Source: Methanoculleus marisnigri (GTDB lineage: Archaea; Halobacteriota; Methanomicrobia; Methanomicrobiales; Methanoculleaceae). Taken from it: a stretch of DNA of 14,757 nucleotides. The translations under genes were made by a program, and so were the position numbers. The DNA lies in assembly GCA_002503885.1 (NCBI GenBank), contig DASQ01000028.1, forward strand, positions 1 through 14,757, written 5' to 3'. The notes beneath the pieces are model-generated. The model was not told the origin of the DNA. It ran no database searches and saw only the letters and a program-made list of their open reading frames with translations. Of this stretch, positions 6,606 to 13,539 are shown piece by piece; position 1 is the stretch's first letter; each line of letters starts with the position of its first letter.

Positions 6606-7991
6606 TCAACATTTATTCCTACGGAGCGAGAGAACGACCCCAAAGGCCGAGAGGACTGCGAACGCAAGGAAGATCAACTGCACGCTCAGGAGGAACTCCG
6701 GGAATATCGCCGGAGTCACGGTCGTCGACCCCATGATGACCGCAAAGACCACGAGGACCGCCCCCATGCTCAGCATCATACCGAGCGACCGCATCATCGC
6801 CACCATCGCCGATGCGCTCCCGAAGAACTGCTTCTCCACGCAGCCCATGATGGCGGTGGTGTTCGGGGACGAGAAGAGCCCGAGGCCCAGACCCAGCAGG
6901 ATCAGGAGGGCGAGGATCACGACGATAGGTGTCGTCTCGCCGAGCATAGAGAAGCCGAAGAGGCCCACGGCCGAGAGCGCCATCCCCACCGAGGCGACCA
7001 CCCCGGCCTGCTTCCGGTCGGCGAGGCGGCCCGCCACCGGGGCGACGAAGACCTGGATGATCGGCTGGACCAGGAGCAGGGTGCCTGCGGCGGCGGGTTC
7101 GTAGCCCCGAATGTACTGGAGGTAGAGGGAGAGGAGGAACGCGACCGCAAACGTGGCGCTGTAGTTGATCAGGGCGGCGAGGTTCGAGGCGGCAAAGACA
7201 CGGTTCTTCTCGAGGAGCGAGACCGGGAGGAGGGGGCAGGGCTGCCGCTGTTCCACCCGGAAGAAGACCGCCCCGAGCACGAGGGCCACCAGAAGGAGGA
7301 CCACGCCGGCCGGGGTGGTCGCCGAAGCCAGGCCCAGGAAGAGGCAGAGGATCAGGGCCGACGAGAGGGCCAGCCCCGGGACGTCGAAGTGCTCGGGCTG
7401 CCGTTCGTTTAAGAACGCCGGGAACTTTTTGGCGTAGAAGAGAACCGGAACGGCGAGGAGCGCGGTCACGATGAAGATGCTGCGCCAGCCGAGGAACTGG
7501 GTCAGGACACCCCCGAGGAACGGCCCGAGCGAGAGTCCGGCATAGACGGCGGTGGTATTGAGCCCGATCGCGTAGCCCCGCTCGCCGGGCGGGTAGAGGT
7601 GCGTGATCAGGGCCACGCTGTTCGCGAAGATCATGGCGCCGCCGGCACCCTGCAGGAAGCGGAAGACGAGGAGCAGGCCGAGCGTGGGCGTGAAGATGGT
7701 GAGGATGGAGCCGGCGGTATAGACCACGATCCCGATCAGGAAGACGGTGACCTTCCCCCGGGAGTCACCGAGCCTTCCGGCCGGGAGGAGGAAGATGACC
7801 GACGAGAGGAGATAGGCGCTGGAGACCCAGGCGAGCGTGGCGGCGTCCGCGGAGAACTCGCTCCCGATGGCCGGCAGGGCGAGGTTGACCGCGGAGCCCG
7901 TGAACGGGTTGAGGAACGTGACGACGGTGACCAGGATCAGGATGAATCGCCGTGAATATGATTGAGCGTCTTCCTGCTGCACTGCTGTCAC
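6606..7991 (-). CDS. MFS transporter, DHA2 (14-TM) drug-efflux type
   Basis: The 461-residue, strongly hydrophobic protein has about 14 membrane segments. It shows classical drug:H+ antiporter motifs: motif A GRLGDSRGKVTVF in the loop after TM2, motif B FRFLQGAGGAMIFAN, and motif C GLSLGPFLGGVLTQFLGWRSIF. A second-half GRLADRKQAG loop mirrors motif A. The DHA2 family (EmrB/QacA) exports diverse toxic compounds by proton antiport; the substrate cannot be predicted. The start is GTG 7991, with GGGAGG a few bases upstream. An ATG at 7995 also follows that site but is in another frame. A CTTATAGCG box (8040-8032, minus strand) fits its promoter. Its 3' end has no clear terminator hairpin. Confidence 0.9.
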   Translation of the reverse strand: MTAVQQEDAQSYSRRFILILVTVVTFLNPFTGSAVNLALPAIGSEFSADAATLAWVSSAYLLSSVIFLLPAGRLGDSRGKVTVFLIGIVVYTAGSILTIFTPTLGLLLVFRFLQGAGGAMIFANSVALITHLYPPGERGYAIGLNTTAVYAGLSLGPFLGGVLTQFLGWRSIFIVTALLAVPVLFYAKKFPAFLNERQPEHFDVPGLALSSALILCLFLGLASATTPAGVVLLLVALVLGAVFFRVEQRQPCPLLPVSLLEKNRVFAASNLAALINYSATFAVAFLLSLYLQYIRGYEPAAAGTLLLVQPIIQVFVAPVAGRLADRKQAGVVASVGMALSAVGLFGFSMLGETTPIVVILALLILLGLGLGLFSSPNTTAIMGCVEKQFFGSASAMVAMMRSLGMMLSMGAVLVVFAVIMGSTTVTPAIFPEFLLSVQLIFLAFAVLSAFGVVLSLRRNKC

Positions 7992-8128
7992 TCATACCTC
8001 CCGAAGAGTCCGATCCGGTCCCGGGGTCTGCGCTATAAGAGTATTCACAGCAAGCGCAAATAAGGGCACTGTCCCTGCCGGGTCCGTGCAGTACCTTATG
8101 AGAACGGCCCCCCAAGACCCCCGGGAAC
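7992..8128. promoter_or_regulatory. Divergent promoter region between two MFS genes
   Basis: This 137-base gap separates two outward-facing transporter genes. On the minus strand CTTATAGCG (8040-8032) would start a transcript near 8010 that includes GGGAGG before GTG 7991. On the plus strand GCAAATAAGG (8056-8065) could act as a TATA element for the gene at 8129. No obvious operator palindrome is seen. Confidence 0.45.
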
Positions 8129-9349
8129 ATGCCCGAACCTTCCCCCGATCCCTGGCAGAAGGTCCGCGACCTCTCGATCCGGCTCATCCTGCTCCTCGGC
8201 GTGGCAAGCCTCCTGGGGAGCCTGGTCTCGAACGGTGCCCGGAGTGTCACCGGTCCCTACATCCTCCTCCTCGGGGGGAGTGCGGCGATCGTCGGGCTGG
8301 TCGCCGGGTCCGGCGAGTTCATAGGGTACGCGCTCCGGTCTGCCACCGGTGCCTACGTCGACCAGAGTCACCGCTACTGGAGGGTGGCAATGGCCGGCTA
8401 CGGCCTGCTCGCCGCCATCCCGCTCCTTGCCGTCGTCGGCCGCTGGGAGACTGCGGCCGTCCTCATCATCGCCGAGCGGGTAGGGAAAGCCGTCCGGACA
8501 CCGGCGCGGGACACGATCCTCTCCCACGCGACGACGACCGTCGGGCGGGGGTGGGGGTTCGGGGTCCATAAGGCGCTCGACCAGGTCGGTGCGGTCATCG
8601 GCCCGCTCGTTATGGTCGCCGCCCTGGCCTTGACCGGCGGATATGCCCCGGGCTTTCTCCTGCTCGGCATCCCTCTCGCCGGTGTTGCAATAGTCCTCCT
8701 CTTCGCCCGGTCGGCGGTGCCGAAGCCAGGGCGCCTGGAGGTGAACAGGGGAACCAGAGAGAACGGGGATGAACCGCCCGGGATCATGCCGTACGCCACG
8801 TTCATCTTCCTCGGCATGGCCGGGTTCGCCAGCTTCCCGCTCATCTCCTTCCACTTGAAAGCCCAGTCGATCATCCCCGACGCCGCCATCCCCCTCTTCT
8901 ACGCATCCGCGATGGTGGTCTCGGTCATCGTGGCGCTGCTCGTCGGGCGGGTCTTCGACCGCATCGGCACCCATGCCCTCCTCGCCATCCCGGTCCTCAG
9001 CACCGCGACGGTCCTGCTTGCCTTCTCGTTCAACCCCGGCGTGGCGATAGTGGGGTCGCTCGTCTGGGGGGCCGGGATCGGGATCTTCGAGACCGTTCTC
9101 CGGGCATCGATCGCGGAGTCTACGACGGCGGACCGGAGGGGACAGGTTTACGGCGCCGTGAGCGCGGTCTTCGGGACGGCGTGGTTCGTGGGGAGCGCGG
9201 TGATGGGGGTCCTCTACGACGTATCCCTCGGGCATATCATCGCATACGTTCTCATCGTCGAGGCCGCGGCGGTGGCCGCCTACCTCTGGATGTGCCGCTC
9301 CCGCATCGTGGTGAGGTTCCAGGAGGGGATCGGGGACCTCATCCCGTAA
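8129..9349 (+). CDS. MFS transporter, about 12 TM, substrate unknown
   Basis: The 406-residue hydrophobic protein has two six-helix halves joined by a charged loop near residues 195-215 (PGRLEVNRGTRENGDEPPG). The first half carries AERVGKAVRTPARDTILSHA and GWGFGVHKALDQVGAVIGPL, seen in a prokaryotic MFS subgroup with motif-A-like and motif-C-like segments. The second half has LLVGRVFDRIGTHALL, the mirrored motif A. It is distinct in length and sequence from the DHA2 pump transcribed divergently from it. The start ATG 8129 lacks a good ribosome binding site. The 3' end overlaps the convergent small membrane protein gene by 11 bases. The transporter class is clear; the substrate is not. Confidence 0.87.
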   Translation: MPEPSPDPWQKVRDLSIRLILLLGVASLLGSLVSNGARSVTGPYILLLGGSAAIVGLVAGSGEFIGYALRSATGAYVDQSHRYWRVAMAGYGLLAAIPLLAVVGRWETAAVLIIAERVGKAVRTPARDTILSHATTTVGRGWGFGVHKALDQVGAVIGPLVMVAALALTGGYAPGFLLLGIPLAGVAIVLLFARSAVPKPGRLEVNRGTRENGDEPPGIMPYATFIFLGMAGFASFPLISFHLKAQSIIPDAAIPLFYASAMVVSVIVALLVGRVFDRIGTHALLAIPVLSTATVLLAFSFNPGVAIVGSLVWGAGIGIFETVLRASIAESTTADRRGQVYGAVSAVFGTAWFVGSAVMGVLYDVSLGHIIAYVLIVEAAAVAAYLWMCRSRIVVRFQEGIGDLIP

Positions 9350-9596
9350 CCCGCCGGCGCGACACCATCCATGCCTTCAGTGCCCCACCGATGGCGCCGC
9401 CGACGGCGCCGAGGAGCCCGAAGTAGAGAGCCAGCACGAAGAGGAGGACGGCGATCCCGAGGCCGATGAGGGGGCCGGCAGGACCGAGGAACGCTGTCCC
9501 GCCGACGACGGCGACGACCGAGAATATCGCGGCGACGATGAGTCCACCCATGAGCCCGCCGAGAGCGCCCCTGACCGCTCGGCAGTGCTCCAGCAT
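9339..9596 (-). CDS. Small glycine-rich membrane protein (paralogue A)
   Basis: The protein has 85 residues if started at the ATG at 9596, or 102 if started at GTG 9647. It contains about three hydrophobic helices with glycine-zipper patterns (ALGGLMGGLIVAAIF, VVGGTAFLGPAGPLIGLG, GAVGGAIGGALKAWM). The last ~55 residues match the C-terminal half of the protein at 10294-10632: VGGTAFLG against VGGTVLLG, and GAVGGAIGGALK against SLIGGAIAGAIR. The N-terminal half of that paralogue is missing here. It resembles short archaeal membrane proteins of the DUF5518 kind; function is unknown. The ATG at 9596 begins right before the conserved part but has only a weak CAGGT site, so the start is uncertain. 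A TTATTTTTT box near 9664-9672 may be its promoter. It ends inside the convergent MFS gene. Confidence 0.6.
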   Translation of the reverse strand: MLEHCRAVRGALGGLMGGLIVAAIFSVVAVVGGTAFLGPAGPLIGLGIAVLLFVLALYFGLLGAVGGAIGGALKAWMVSRRRVTG

Positions 9597-9818
9597 ATAC
9601 CTGATAAGTGGTCTCAGAGGATTCGACCGAATTACGTTGCGCACCAACCCGCGTTCATGGCAAAAAATAACCTGGGGAGAAGATTTCCCGTATCGGGCTC
9701 TGGTGAAGTCCTATTCCGGCTGTTATTCTTCCCTGACGAGATTGGTGCCGGACCCTGCCTGTCCCTGAGTTCGACCTTTTTTCTCAAGCACGTCCTCATG
9801 CCGTGGACCGTGGTGGCT

Positions 9819-9977
9819 ATCGCCATGGGGGTGGGGCTGACGGGGAGGGGTCTCCCCCTCCCCTGTCTCCACATACTAAGGTTTCCTGTAACCCCCACCC
9901 CGCCCGGCCTCCGGCCTCCTCCCCCGCCCCAGGGGACGGGGGCAGTCATGGCGATACGCGACGTTCCGACAGGAACG
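9819..9977. other. GC-rich nested inverted repeats, possible structured RNA or repeat element
   Basis: An outer stem pairs ATCGCCATG (9819-9827) exactly with CATGGCGAT (9947-9955). Directly inside, GGGGTGGGG (9828-9836) pairs with CCCCACCCC (9893-9901), and within that GGGGAGGGG (9842-9850) pairs with CCCCTCCCC (9855-9863) around TCTC. The other arm has GGCC-TCC-GGCC and CCCCCG with CGGGGG. Just outside, CGTTCC (9962-9967) pairs with GGAACG (9972-9977) around GACA. Together these would fold as a branched, junction-like structure on either strand. It does not show the signature sequences of archaeal SRP RNA or RNase P RNA. A small mobile repeat is an equally good explanation. Confidence 0.4.
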
Positions 9978-10019
9978 GAGCTCGAACACCGCCAGGTGCA
10001 CAGCCCGATGGAAAGCCGT

Positions 10020-10045
10020 GCTCCGGATTGCAATCAATCGGGAGC
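10020..10045. repeat. Hairpin downstream of the frameshifted membrane-protein gene
   Basis: GCTCCGGATTG (10020-10030) pairs with CAATCGGGAGC (10035-10045) around CAAT, with a single G-G mismatch in the middle. On the minus strand it follows the stop at 10074 of the frameshifted gene by about 30 bases and could be its transcript end. Confidence 0.45.
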
Positions 10046-10073
10046 ACCCGGATGGGATCTTAACAAAGTATTA

Positions 10074-10237
10074 TCAGTTGTTTCGTAGGGCACTACCGAC
10101 CGCTCCCGGGGGCCCGAGGTGGCCGCCGATGATCCCCCCGAGGATCGGGCCCCTACCGGGAAGAAGGGGCTTATAACGAGCATAAAGATGAGTCCCACCA
10201 GTGTGGAGACCCGGTATGAACCGCCGTCCTCTGCCAA
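10074..10237 (-). pseudogene. Frameshifted small membrane-protein gene (paralogue B)
   Basis: A TTG at 10237 follows GGAGGCGAGG and opens MAEDGGSYRVSTLVGLIFML then VISPFFPVG. This aligns residue for residue with MADNFWTGVIVGWLVGLI then LGFLLPII of the gene at 10294-10632. The frame then breaks at a G4 run (plus-strand CCCC at 10150-10153). One extra G restores GPILGGIIGGHLGPPGAVGS and a stop at 10074, matching GPLVGGFVAGWM of the paralogue. The span is 164 bases, one short of a whole number of codons, as expected for a one-base deletion. Without the shift the frame runs on to 10034 with unrelated residues. Even the repaired product (54 residues) lacks the C-terminal half of the family. It probably shares a transcript with the upstream paralogue, 56 bases away. 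Confidence 0.68.
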
Positions 10238-10293
10238 TCCTCGCCTCCTGATTGAGAAGAGCCGGGGAGGATCGCCCCCCGGTGTTCCTGCGA

Positions 10294-10632
10294 TTACCGG
10301 CGGATCGCCCCGGCGATGGCGCCGCCGATCAGGGAGAGGAGTCCCTGGTAGACGAACGCCGCCACAATGATGACGAGCGACGTCCCGAGGCCCGCGATGA
10401 ACCCGAACGCCCCGAGGAGAACCGTGCCGCCGACGAGGAGCAGCACCGCGATGACGATGGCACCGAGGATGCCGGCAAGCAGCCCGGCCTTTGCGCCGTT
10501 GCTGATCCCGCGCCCGGACATCCAGCCGGCGACGAATCCACCCACCAGCGGCCCGATGATAGGCAGCAGGAAGCCGAGAATGAGTCCCACGAGCCACCCG
10601 ACGATGACACCCGTCCAGAAGTTATCAGCCAT
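10294..10632 (-). CDS. Small glycine-rich membrane protein (paralogue C, DUF5518-like)
   Basis: The 112-residue protein has about four hydrophobic helices rich in glycine. They are GVIVGWLVGLILGFLLPIIG, PLVGGFVAGWM with SNGAKAGLLAGILG, IVIAVLLLVGGTVLLGAFGFIAG, and SLVIIVAAFVYQGLLSLIGG. The pattern GPLVGGFVAGW...GAKAGLLAG resembles the archaeal DUF5518 family, whose function is unknown. The ATG at 10632 is supported by GGTGAT and GGAAGG just upstream and by a strong TATA box. It is the only full-length member of a three-gene cluster, and both other copies are shorter or broken. The family name is from memory of the pattern and should be treated as tentative; the membrane topology is clear. Confidence 0.72.
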   Translation of the reverse strand: MADNFWTGVIVGWLVGLILGFLLPIIGPLVGGFVAGWMSGRGISNGAKAGLLAGILGAIVIAVLLLVGGTVLLGAFGFIAGLGTSLVIIVAAFVYQGLLSLIGGAIAGAIRR

Positions 10633-10665
10633 ATCCTTCCATCACCGGCGGGAGTTCGGGAACGT

Positions 10666-10675
10666 GATATATAAG
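10666..10675 (-). promoter_or_regulatory. TATA box of the DUF5518-like gene
   Basis: CTTATATATC on the minus strand is a near-ideal archaeal TATA element. It is centred about 38 bases before the ATG at 10632, so transcription should start near 10645 and the short leader keeps the GGAAGG site. It lies just past the end of carbamate kinase, so the downstream genes need not depend on the arc operon. Confidence 0.65.
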
Positions 10676-10694
10676 TGTTGGGGCGGGGCGCAGG

Positions 10695-11639
10695 TTACGG
10701 GCAAATCCGGGTCCCCGCCCTTCCGGCAAGGGCGTCGGCGGCCCGCTCAAGCGATGCGATGGTTACCCGGCCCCCTCCGGCTTCGAGGAACCCGATGGCC
10801 GCCTCGATCTTCGGCCCCATGCTCCCGGGCGGGAACTGCCCCGCCGCGAGATGCTCTCGTGCTTCAGCAACCGTCATCTCGCTGATATCCTGCCGGCCCG
10901 GCCGCCCGTAGTTTAAGGCAACATGCTCGACGTCGGTCAGGATCAACAGGTCACCGGCGCCGATGAGGCGGGCGAGGAGCGCCGCGGTGTAGTCCTTGTC
11001 CACCACCGCCTCGACGCCCCGGAGGGTGCCCTCGCTCTCCGCGACCACCGGGACACCCCCGCCGCCCGCGGCGATAACGATCACTCCGGCCATGAAGAGC
11101 CGGAGTATCGCCTGCCCTTCGACAAAGGCGACCGGGCGCGGCGAGGGGACCACTCGCCGGCAACCCTGCCCCGGCACCTGCACCACCTGCCAGCCCTTCT
11201 CCTCCTGGAGCCGTTTCGCCTGCATCGCCGTGTAGAGCGGGCCGATAGGTTTTTCGGGGTTTTCAAACGCCGGGTCGTCGCCGTCCACCAGGGTCTGGGT
11301 GAGCACCGTCGCGACCGGGCAGTCGAGCCCCGCCGCCAGAAGGGCCTCATGCATCGACTGCTGGAGCAGGTAGCCGATCATCCCCTGGCTCTCCGCCCCG
11401 CAGACGTCGAGTGGCATCGGTGGAAGAGACTCCTTTGCGATCTCGTTTTTGAGGAGGATGTCACCCACCTGCGGTCCGTTCCCGTGGGTGATGACGACAG
11501 CGTAGCCATCGCTCGCGATCTCGGCGATACGCCGCGAGGCTCTCCGGACGTTCGCGAACTGCTCTTCGGCCGTCCCCGTCTCCCGGTGCCGCAGGATGGC
11601 GTTGCCGCCGAGCGCGATAACCACGGCCTTCCCCGGCAT
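10695..11639 (-). CDS. arcC: Carbamate kinase
   Basis: The 314-residue protein matches carbamate kinase (about 310) along its length. It has ALGGNAIL near the N-terminus (9-16), THGNGPQVGDILLKNE (51-66), CGAESQGMIGYLLQQ (80-94), the glycine-rich AAGGGGVPVV (190-199), VDKDYTAALLA (213-223) and GSMGPKIEAA (272-281). The enzyme transfers phosphate from carbamoyl phosphate to ADP, giving ATP, ammonia and CO2; this is the energy-yielding last step of the arginine deiminase pathway. The ATG lies 4 bases after the arginine deiminase stop, so the two are co-transcribed and probably coupled. No residues appear to be missing. Confidence 0.95.
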   Translation of the reverse strand: MPGKAVVIALGGNAILRHRETGTAEEQFANVRRASRRIAEIASDGYAVVITHGNGPQVGDILLKNEIAKESLPPMPLDVCGAESQGMIGYLLQQSMHEALLAAGLDCPVATVLTQTLVDGDDPAFENPEKPIGPLYTAMQAKRLQEEKGWQVVQVPGQGCRRVVPSPRPVAFVEGQAILRLFMAGVIVIAAGGGGVPVVAESEGTLRGVEAVVDKDYTAALLARLIGAGDLLILTDVEHVALNYGRPGRQDISEMTVAEAREHLAAGQFPPGSMGPKIEAAIGFLEAGGGRVTIASLERAADALAGRAGTRICP

Positions 11640-11643
11640 CCCG

Positions 11644-12942
11644 TTACCCCCGCTCCAGCGTGCAGGTCATGCAGTGGGGGCCGCCGTAGCCCCCCGTCAG
11701 GTTCTCGAGGCGGAGTGGGTATACCTCGATATCGTGCCGGGAGAACTCCGCCTTGTGCGGGAAGAACCGTCCTTCGTTCCTGATCCGGCGGTAGTCCTCC
11801 TCTGCGTGGCGGAGGAGCCGCCCGTAGCGTTGCGGATCGTCTCCGGCCTTCCGCTCCAGGTTCAGGAGCACCGTCCGCATCACCCGCTCCCCCTCCACCG
11901 CAAGGATGCTGCCGTCGCGGATGCAGAGGATGTTTGCGGCGTAGGAGAGCTGCTCCAGGATCGAAAGATCGATCACCGCAAACCCCTTCGACCGGATGTA
12001 GTCGTAGAGGCTTGCGGTCTCGCCCGATGACTGATACCCCCCGTCCGCCCGGCAATAGATATCGACCCGCGCCCTCCGGAGAAGCACTTCAGATCCGATC
12101 ACCACACCGCTTCCCGCGACGTTGAAGTAGGTGTCGAGGTGCATATCGACCATCGGGTCGGGCCGGTCGCCCGGGATGAGCGGGTGGCCTGGCTGGTGGA
12201 CGATGCCGATCTCGTCGAACCCCGGGGCGCAGCCGAGAAACTGGCATACCCCGGCATGGTTCGTCCGGTCTCCGGTGCCGAGGAGGGCGAACTCCCCCAT
12301 CGGCATGAAGTCCCCACCCTCGAACGTTCCCGGCTCCTGCACCGTCCCGACGACCGGGATGCCGAGGATCTCCCAGAGGAACCGGGTAATCTCGGGCTCC
12401 CGGGCCCGTTGCCGCTTTGCCGGCCGTGCGACGACGAGGCCGCAGGGGGTCACCGCCTGCTGATCGCGCATGAAGTAGAGGTTTGCGAGCGGCTGGCGCT
12501 CCAGGATATGGACGTCCACCCCGCCACGGGGGTGTCCCCGTCCTACCTCGATAACCGGATTTAAAAGGAGGAGGGTGAAGAAGTGCTGCGAGTCCAGGGC
12601 GTTGGCGTTCTGCTCCATGCTCCGGCGTGCCTCCGCCACCTCTCTCCTGCCGCCCCGGAGGGAGACGGTCTCGTGCGCCCAATCGACGAGCCGCCGGCGC
12701 ACCGCCGGGTCGCGGTCGGCGGCATCGAGGATCGTCTCCTTGAGCCGCAGCACCCGGACCCCGAACTCCTCCCGGAGAGTGCGTTCGAGGTCGTCGTGCT
12801 CCTGGCGGGCCTTGTAGCGGCTGAACGCCCGTTCGTAGAGGGCGGCATGCGGCTCCAGCAGCCCGAAGAACATCTCGATCCCCGGCCGGTGGACGGCCAC
12901 TCTCCGGAGCCGCTCCCACTCTGCCCGCACACCGGCCGCCAT
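11644..12942 (-). CDS. arcA: Arginine deiminase
   Basis: The 432-residue protein has the guanidino-group-modifying enzyme motifs of arginine deiminase in order. These are ANLYFMRDQQA (153-163), TFEGGDFMPMG (206-216), DMHLDTYFNV (266-275) and a C-terminal GGPHCMTCTLER in which Cys424 is the expected nucleophile. Glu208, His268 and the paired aspartates fill the other catalytic positions. It hydrolyses arginine to citrulline and ammonia in the cytoplasm. It is slightly longer than bacterial ArcA (about 410), and the tail CMTC differs from the common RCMSMP. The ATG at 12942 has the excellent site GGTGAGGAG directly upstream, containing the stop of the preceding small gene. The adjoining carbamate kinase makes related functions such as agmatine or dimethylarginine hydrolysis less likely. 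Confidence 0.92.
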   Translation of the reverse strand: MAAGVRAEWERLRRVAVHRPGIEMFFGLLEPHAALYERAFSRYKARQEHDDLERTLREEFGVRVLRLKETILDAADRDPAVRRRLVDWAHETVSLRGGRREVAEARRSMEQNANALDSQHFFTLLLLNPVIEVGRGHPRGGVDVHILERQPLANLYFMRDQQAVTPCGLVVARPAKRQRAREPEITRFLWEILGIPVVGTVQEPGTFEGGDFMPMGEFALLGTGDRTNHAGVCQFLGCAPGFDEIGIVHQPGHPLIPGDRPDPMVDMHLDTYFNVAGSGVVIGSEVLLRRARVDIYCRADGGYQSSGETASLYDYIRSKGFAVIDLSILEQLSYAANILCIRDGSILAVEGERVMRTVLLNLERKAGDDPQRYGRLLRHAEEDYRRIRNEGRFFPHKAEFSRHDIEVYPLRLENLTGGYGGPHCMTCTLERG

Positions 12943-12946
12943 CTCC

Positions 12947-13111
12947 TCACCGCCTCCGCCGTGACACGACGAAGAACTCCGCGATCATCACCCCTACGGC
13001 CGTCGCTGCCGCGAGGATCCAGTTCACCCGCCCGCCGAGAATGAAACTGATACCGGTATAGACGGCAAACACCAGTATGCCGTAGAGGAGGGTCCTTGCG
13101 TATCGATGCAT
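12947..13111 (-). CDS. Small two-helix membrane protein at the head of the arc operon
   Basis: The 54-residue protein starts MHRYARTLLYGILVFAVYTG, has a second hydrophobic helix (WILAAATAVGVMIAEFFVV) and ends in basic SRRRR, so the C-terminus is probably cytoplasmic. It is too small to be the ArcD antiporter. Its stop lies 4 bases before arginine deiminase, inside that gene's ribosome binding site, so the three genes form one unit. ATG 13111 is preferred to farther upstream starts because the hydrophobic part begins there and a GGTTTATCC box lies about 30 bases before it. I recognise no family. It may help membrane association or simply be a hitchhiker. Confidence 0.65.
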   Translation of the reverse strand: MHRYARTLLYGILVFAVYTGISFILGGRVNWILAAATAVGVMIAEFFVVSRRRR

Positions 13112-13136
13112 CTTATGAGTCCTCTTGCTGGCGAAC

Positions 13137-13145
13137 GGATAAACC
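13137..13145 (-). promoter_or_regulatory. TATA-like box of the arc operon
   Basis: GGTTTATCC on the minus strand is centred 30 bases before the ATG at 13111 and would give a very short leader. The same TTTATCC-type box lies before the gene at 4066, suggesting a common promoter form in this genome. The remaining upstream sequence (13146-13260) has no convincing gene. Confidence 0.45.
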
Positions 13146-13267
13146 TGCCGCGGGCAGGGCTCAGGGAGCCTGGTACAGGAAGTGGCCCAAATCCCTGATC
13201 CGGCGAAACATAGCCCTCGGCCGCCTGCCGGGGGCGACTGCCTCCTCCGCCCGGAGAGCGAAACCGC

Positions 13268-13338
13268 AATAATTATTATTCCGGGAAACAATCGACACTC
13301 AGGAAATAGTATCCACCCAGCAGGAGGAGGTGTTCACA
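13268..13338 (+). promoter_or_regulatory. Promoter and ribosome binding site of the TTG-started small gene
   Basis: AATAATTATTATT (13268-13280) stands out as an AT block and would start transcription near 13300-13305. GGAGGAGGTG (13323-13332) follows and ends 6 bases before TTG 13339, ideal spacing. The GTG at 13330 is part of this site and therefore unlikely to be the start. Confidence 0.6.
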
Positions 13339-13539
13339 TTGAGGATCAGACGTTACAAATCCCCCATCTCAACGACCGCAAAACCGTTCAGGATAGTGCG
13401 GCGACTGCAGCGCAACCCGACCTACACCCCGCTCAGGACCAGTCCTGTGGTAAACGCCGCCGTGCTCGCGGCCCTCTCGGCGACGTCCGCCATGTCGGGG
13501 CTGACCTTCGGGTTCTGCATGCGCCTCGTGGGGCTGTGA
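13339..13539 (+). CDS. Small protein of unknown function, TTG start
   Basis: The 66-residue product is MRIRRYKSPISTTAKPFRIV then RRLQRNPTYTPLRTSP, a strongly basic N-terminal half. The C-terminal half is hydrophobic, built of small residues (VVNAAVLAALSATSAMSGLTFGFCMRLVGL), and could form one membrane helix. No family is recognised. The start is set by the strong GGAGGAGGTG with 6-base spacing and an upstream TATA element. A hairpin follows at once. It stands alone, pointing toward the exported-protein gene. Clear expression signals make it more believable than its length suggests. Confidence 0.6.
   Translation: MRIRRYKSPISTTAKPFRIVRRLQRNPTYTPLRTSPVVNAAVLAALSATSAMSGLTFGFCMRLVGL

Larger units (their letters stand above)
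9597..10073. other. Gene-poor interval rich in hairpins and a T-run
   Basis: About 480 bases lie between two members of the small membrane-protein family. Open frames here have low-complexity translations (Pro- or Gly-rich) and no family resemblance, so none is called. The interval contains a T-run (9777-9782), the nested repeats at 9819-9977 and a hairpin at 10020-10045, listed separately. It may be the eroded remains of a further gene plus a repeat element. Confidence 0.5.

Noticed and set aside
8096..9235. Long minus-strand open frame (379 residues) opposite the MFS gene
   Set aside because: Its charged, low-complexity translation shows no motif, while the plus strand encodes a clear membrane transporter.
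9819..10045. Archaeal SRP RNA or RNase P RNA
   Set aside because: The conserved SRP helix 8 sequences and the RNase P core sequences (such as GAGGAAAGTCC-like and ACAGAA-like elements) were looked for by eye and not found.
9585..10088. Plus-strand frame of 167 residues in the hairpin-rich gap, and the minus-strand frame at 9632-10033
   Set aside because: Pro/Gly-rich translations come from the C and G runs. There are no ribosome binding sites and no resemblance to known proteins.
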